Assembly: GCA_008802785.1 (NCBI GenBank)
Contig: VUYT01000001.1
Span: 806,001-870,000 of the forward strand
DNA length: 64,000 nucleotides
Source: Symmetrospora coprosmae
Lineage: Eukaryota > Basidiomycota > Cystobasidiomycetes > Symmetrosporaceae
Reading direction: 5' to 3'
The position numbers were made by a program, and so were the translations under genes. Under the pieces are notes generated by a model. That model had not been told where the DNA came from, did no database searches, and saw only the letters and a list, made by a program, of their open reading frames with translations. Below, in pieces: positions 61,253-64,000 of the stretch; within the stretch, counting starts at the first letter, position 1; every line of letters starts with the position of its first letter.

Positions 61253-64000
61253 ATGAAGCTCGCCATGCCTGGTGCTCAGGGCAGCGGCGTTGCTGTTCCC
61301 CGTAACGGCAGCACTAGCCGGGCTTCCACTTTGGTCTCGACTGTCCCGGCCAGCTCAGCTCCGTCGGGCTCGACGACGAACATCAGGGGAGGGCCAGCGG
61401 GCCAGGGCAAGAAGGGCAAGCGGAACGGTGGGATCACCGGTTACTTGGTGCCAAAAGCCATGGCTGCAGATCCCTCGCAGCTGTCGAGGGCCGGAGGGAC
61501 GCGCTCCTCCACGCGCTGCTCGAGCAACTCCGCCACAAACACGACGTCGACGGCCCTCATTCCGGCAGCTGCTTCAGCCAAGAGTACAGGGAAGCGCCGG
61601 GCGGTCATCGACGCAGACGATGAGCTCGAGGACGAGCCCTTACAGCAGCACTGGCCAACCCTCGAAACCGAGGTCAATCTGCAGTCGGAAAGGTCCGAAC
61701 ACGTCGGATCGCCACCTGGATCGCCTGTTGACACGACCTTCAAGCTTCCACCCATGCCGGCCCCGCTCTCGCCGCGTCGTGCCACTGCCCCTACCTACAC
61801 GCAGCCCTCATCCCTCGAGCATCCCCCTGTATTCCCCAAAACGATCTTCGGCTTTGGGGCCGTGTCGGTACCCCTCGTCCGCTCTGGAAAGCCCGGTGCA
61901 GCTGCGGGAGCCAAGCGCAAGCGCGTCATCGAGACGTCCTCCCCAGCACAGCTCGCCCCTGCATCTACGCCAGGACCAGCGCACGGCCGAACGCTCGTCA
62001 GCCCCAGCTCGGACCTTTCGCCACTGGAAGACGACAGCTCTGATAGCGAGCAAGTCCTCGTTCGCCCGGATGCTGCCGTACCAGCACCTTCCAGCGCCAG
62101 ACCGAGGAAGAAAGCTCGTGCCGGTTCTCGCGTTCCCTGGGACAGCGACGATGAAGCCGAGATCAGGCGGCTGAACCCGACCTCTTCTGAGGCACGCCGC
62201 CAACAAGCCTACGTCTCGCCCGCGGCTCGTCAGCCGCCTACCGTCGAGAATGAGGTGACAATGTACATGGACGAGTTCAGGGAGGAGAGCTATTCGCCAG
62301 TCCAGTTTACGATGGAGACGGAGGTCAGACAGCATGTCCTCAAGCAGCTGGGCGTCAGTCCCAAAAAGAGGGAGAAGCAAGCCGACAGGTGGCGGCGGCC
62401 TCGGAAGCCGCCTGCCGAAAGTCAGCGGGGCACAACGGAATCCATAGGCGCATCGGCAGCACATCTCGACTCTGGCGAGAGCGACTCGGAGACCGAGAGA
62501 TCAACCCAGGCCTCCGCTCCGGTCTGCGCAAAGGTTCGTGACACCTCAACTTGCGCCAGAGCAGTCATGGCCGAATCGCCTCCGATGGATGAAAGCGCAA
62601 CCGAGCGCAGCCTCCTGCCTCAACGACCTCAGTCCATTCCCACTCCCGAATCTCAGCCAAGAAGCCAGTCTCAGCAATCTGTCCATCGCATAATCGTAGC
62701 CGCCTCGCCCATCACGCCGCGCAAGTACTCCACGGCGGATGACTCTGGCTTCGTCCCATCGTCTGTGTCTCCGGGATCCAATCATGTTCTTGCACCGGAC
62801 AGCGAAGGGGCGCTGGCAGAGATGGAGACGGAGCCAGAGGCAGTGGCAGCTGAGACGGAACTTTTCGAGCCGTCACTACTGCTGCCTTCAGTCAAGCGAT
62901 TCACGCGCGTCATCTTGCCGGAGAGCTTGTCGACGCGGTCTGTGCCGGCGGCAGTGCGGTCTGGGCAGACAGCAACAGTGTCCGCACAAGAGTGCGTAAG
63001 TGACAGCGAGGAAGAGCGGGATATGGAGGATGACCTGCAGGAAGTGCAAGTTGAGACACGTGGTGAAGAAGAAGCAGAAGAAAGCGAAGTGTCCAGCTCG
63101 CAGGACGATGACAGTCAGACCGTCGCGTCAGAGCTGCTCGGGACTCGGCTGCCCAAGCGAGACTTTCGAAAAGACGATACGGTGCTGGCGCCCGACACGC
63201 AGGAGCTGCTCAATCTGGAGACACAGGATCTCGCTGCCGGCGAGACGCAATACGGCGACATGATACCCTGCTCCCAGGGACTGGTCAGTGGCGTGGCAGA
63301 CAGTGACGACTTCAGCCTGGCACTCGACCTGTCTGCGGACGAGACGGAATTGTCTGCGGCAGTGTCGAGAACAGCTAGCGATAGCCAGAAGGCGAAGCGC
63401 AAGAGCATTGGAGCAACCATCTCTTCTGCATGGTTCGGCAATGTTCTGCATACCAAGGTGGATGCCGCGCCCGAACAGACCGCCCTTACCCGCTTCTTCA
63501 CCGTCAAGCCAGGAGCAGCCGCCGAAAAGGCCGAGCGCGAGCAGCTTACCATCCGCAGCTCCTTTGCGAGGGTCGTCGGGCAGGAGCTGAAGGAGCAGAA
63601 GGCCAGGCGGGTGTCGTTCAGGAAGGACCCTCTCCAGGGCTCTGAGGCCACTACGCCTCTGGTGTCAGAGCAGGAGCCAGGGGAGACGGTGGCAGACTCG
63701 GATGTTGAAGACTACGAGGACATTGGTCCTTGGCCTATGGCGGACGGCGGAGAGACGCAGTACGTCCCATCGTCGCAGACGCAGCCTATCCTCGACAATG
63801 CGCTCGAGGATTTCACGGTGGGGATGCAGGACTCGCATGCAGGCACGCAGGAAATTGCTACTTCCGATGCGGGAGATGACGTCGCTGCACAGGAAGATAG
63901 CCTCGACGCGGATGCTGCGGGGCTTGCGGACACGTCGTGCGAGCTGTGGATTGGCGGGAAGGAGGACAAGGTGCCGAGCCCGGTCAAGAGGAGGAGGACA
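61253..64000 (+). CDS. Large nuclear protein with PIP box and TQ motifs, partial at right edge
   Basis: One frame is open from the ATG at 61253 to the end of the window, at least 916 codons with no stop; the 3' end lies outside. No catalytic domain is seen. A canonical PCNA-interacting peptide, QTALTRFF, lies near residue 741 (about 63475-63498). A weaker I-x-x-Y-L relative (GGITGYLV) sits near residue 60. Basic clusters (KKGKR, AKRKR, RPRKKAR, KRRR) suggest nuclear import. The C-terminal third holds repeated acidic TQ motifs: DTQEL, ETQDL, GETQY twice and GTQEI, plus SQ sites, typical of ATM/ATR-regulated scaffolds. The bulk is Ser/Pro/Glu-rich and disordered. Slx4-, Mrc1- or Mdc1-like scaffolds all remain possible; none is established. 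Another in-frame ATG follows at 61265. Confidence 0.65.
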   Translation, partial: MKLAMPGAQGSGVAVPRNGSTSRASTLVSTVPASSAPSGSTTNIRGGPAGQGKKGKRNGGITGYLVPKAMAADPSQLSRAGGTRSSTRCSSNSATNTTSTALIPAAASAKSTGKRRAVIDADDELEDEPLQQHWPTLETEVNLQSERSEHVGSPPGSPVDTTFKLPPMPAPLSPRRATAPTYTQPSSLEHPPVFPKTIFGFGAVSVPLVRSGKPGAAAGAKRKRVIETSSPAQLAPASTPGPAHGRTLVSPSSDLSPLEDDSSDSEQVLVRPDAAVPAPSSARPRKKARAGSRVPWDSDDEAEIRRLNPTSSEARRQQAYVSPAARQPPTVENEVTMYMDEFREESYSPVQFTMETEVRQHVLKQLGVSPKKREKQADRWRRPRKPPAESQRGTTESIGASAAHLDSGESDSETERSTQASAPVCAKVRDTSTCARAVMAESPPMDESATERSLLPQRPQSIPTPESQPRSQSQQSVHRIIVAASPITPRKYSTADDSGFVPSSVSPGSNHVLAPDSEGALAEMETEPEAVAAETELFEPSLLLPSVKRFTRVILPESLSTRSVPAAVRSGQTATVSAQECVSDSEEERDMEDDLQEVQVETRGEEEAEESEVSSSQDDDSQTVASELLGTRLPKRDFRKDDTVLAPDTQELLNLETQDLAAGETQYGDMIPCSQGLVSGVADSDDFSLALDLSADETELSAAVSRTASDSQKAKRKSIGATISSAWFGNVLHTKVDAAPEQTALTRFFTVKPGAAAEKAEREQLTIRSSFARVVGQELKEQKARRVSFRKDPLQGSEATTPLVSEQEPGETVADSDVEDYEDIGPWPMADGGETQYVPSSQTQPILDNALEDFTVGMQDSHAGTQEIATSDAGDDVAAQEDSLDADAAGLADTSCELWIGGKEDKVPSPVKRRRT

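Overview
The window looks like a gene-dense stretch of a GC-rich basidiomycete nuclear chromosome, most likely a smut-lineage (Ustilaginomycotina/Exobasidiomycetes-like) fungus. Nearly every gene is broken by short introns of about 58-95 bases, with GTGAGT/GTGCGT/GTAAGC donors and CTGAC/CTAAC-like branch sites. Low-complexity Gln/His/Ser tracts are long, and the core genes are of fungal type (FOL1 and AROM fusions, Rpd3L, a SIT-type siderophore transporter). Lineage is inferred from gene style only. All exon coordinates were read by eye, by testing which splice joins keep the frame and restore family motifs; no alignment or transcript was available.

Layout. 0.3-2.8 kb: FOL1 (-). 3.3-5.7 kb: RXT2-like Rpd3L subunit (+). 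5.8-7.5 kb: STS1/Cut8 (-). 7.9-8.9 kb: GILT-type thiol reductase (+) with a 16-base exon. 9.5-12.7 kb: AMPK beta subunit (-). 14.4-17.7 kb: HAL4/SAT4-type kinase (+). 18.0-20.0 kb: AFG1 (+). 20.3-20.9 kb: MED31 (-). 21.2-23.3 kb: nine-exon sterol/3-beta-HSD-type dehydrogenase (-). 23.5-28.8 kb: giant Gln-rich LIM-binding (LDB/MFG1-like) protein (-). 29.5-33.7 kb: PNUTS-like PP1 regulator (-). 34.8-36.1 kb: HMG-box protein (+). 36.5-38.5 kb: DNAJC3/P58IPK-like co-chaperone (-). 38.9-44.2 kb: pentafunctional AROM (+). 44.5-45.5 kb: MIX23/CID2-like (+). 45.9-47.9 kb: UTP15 (+). 48.0-51.6 kb: coiled-coil membrane protein with a dynein-adaptor-like CC1 box (-). 52.8-55.3 kb: siderophore transporter (+). 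55.7-56.7 kb: Ala-rich LEA-like protein (-). 57.1-59.0 kb: mitochondrial aspartate aminotransferase (+). 59.2-60.7 kb: eIF3f (+). 61.25 kb to the end: a large nuclear protein with a PIP box and TQ motifs (+), cut by the window edge.

This is a housekeeping neighbourhood, not a metabolic cluster. FOL1 and ARO1 serve linked pathways (chorismate leads to pABA and folate) but lie 36 kb apart. Recurring themes are nutrient and stress signalling (AMPK beta, HAL4-type kinase, SIT), chromatin and transcription (RXT2, MED31, LDB, PNUTS, HMG), and mitochondrial or ER proteostasis (AFG1, DNAJC3, MIX23, STS1). I saw no transposon, virus-derived element, CRISPR array, rRNA or tRNA. The least explained items are the CC1-box membrane protein (48.0-51.6 kb), the PIP/TQ protein at the right edge, the LEA-like protein (55.7-56.7 kb), and the GILT gene whose catalytic cysteine sits on a microexon.
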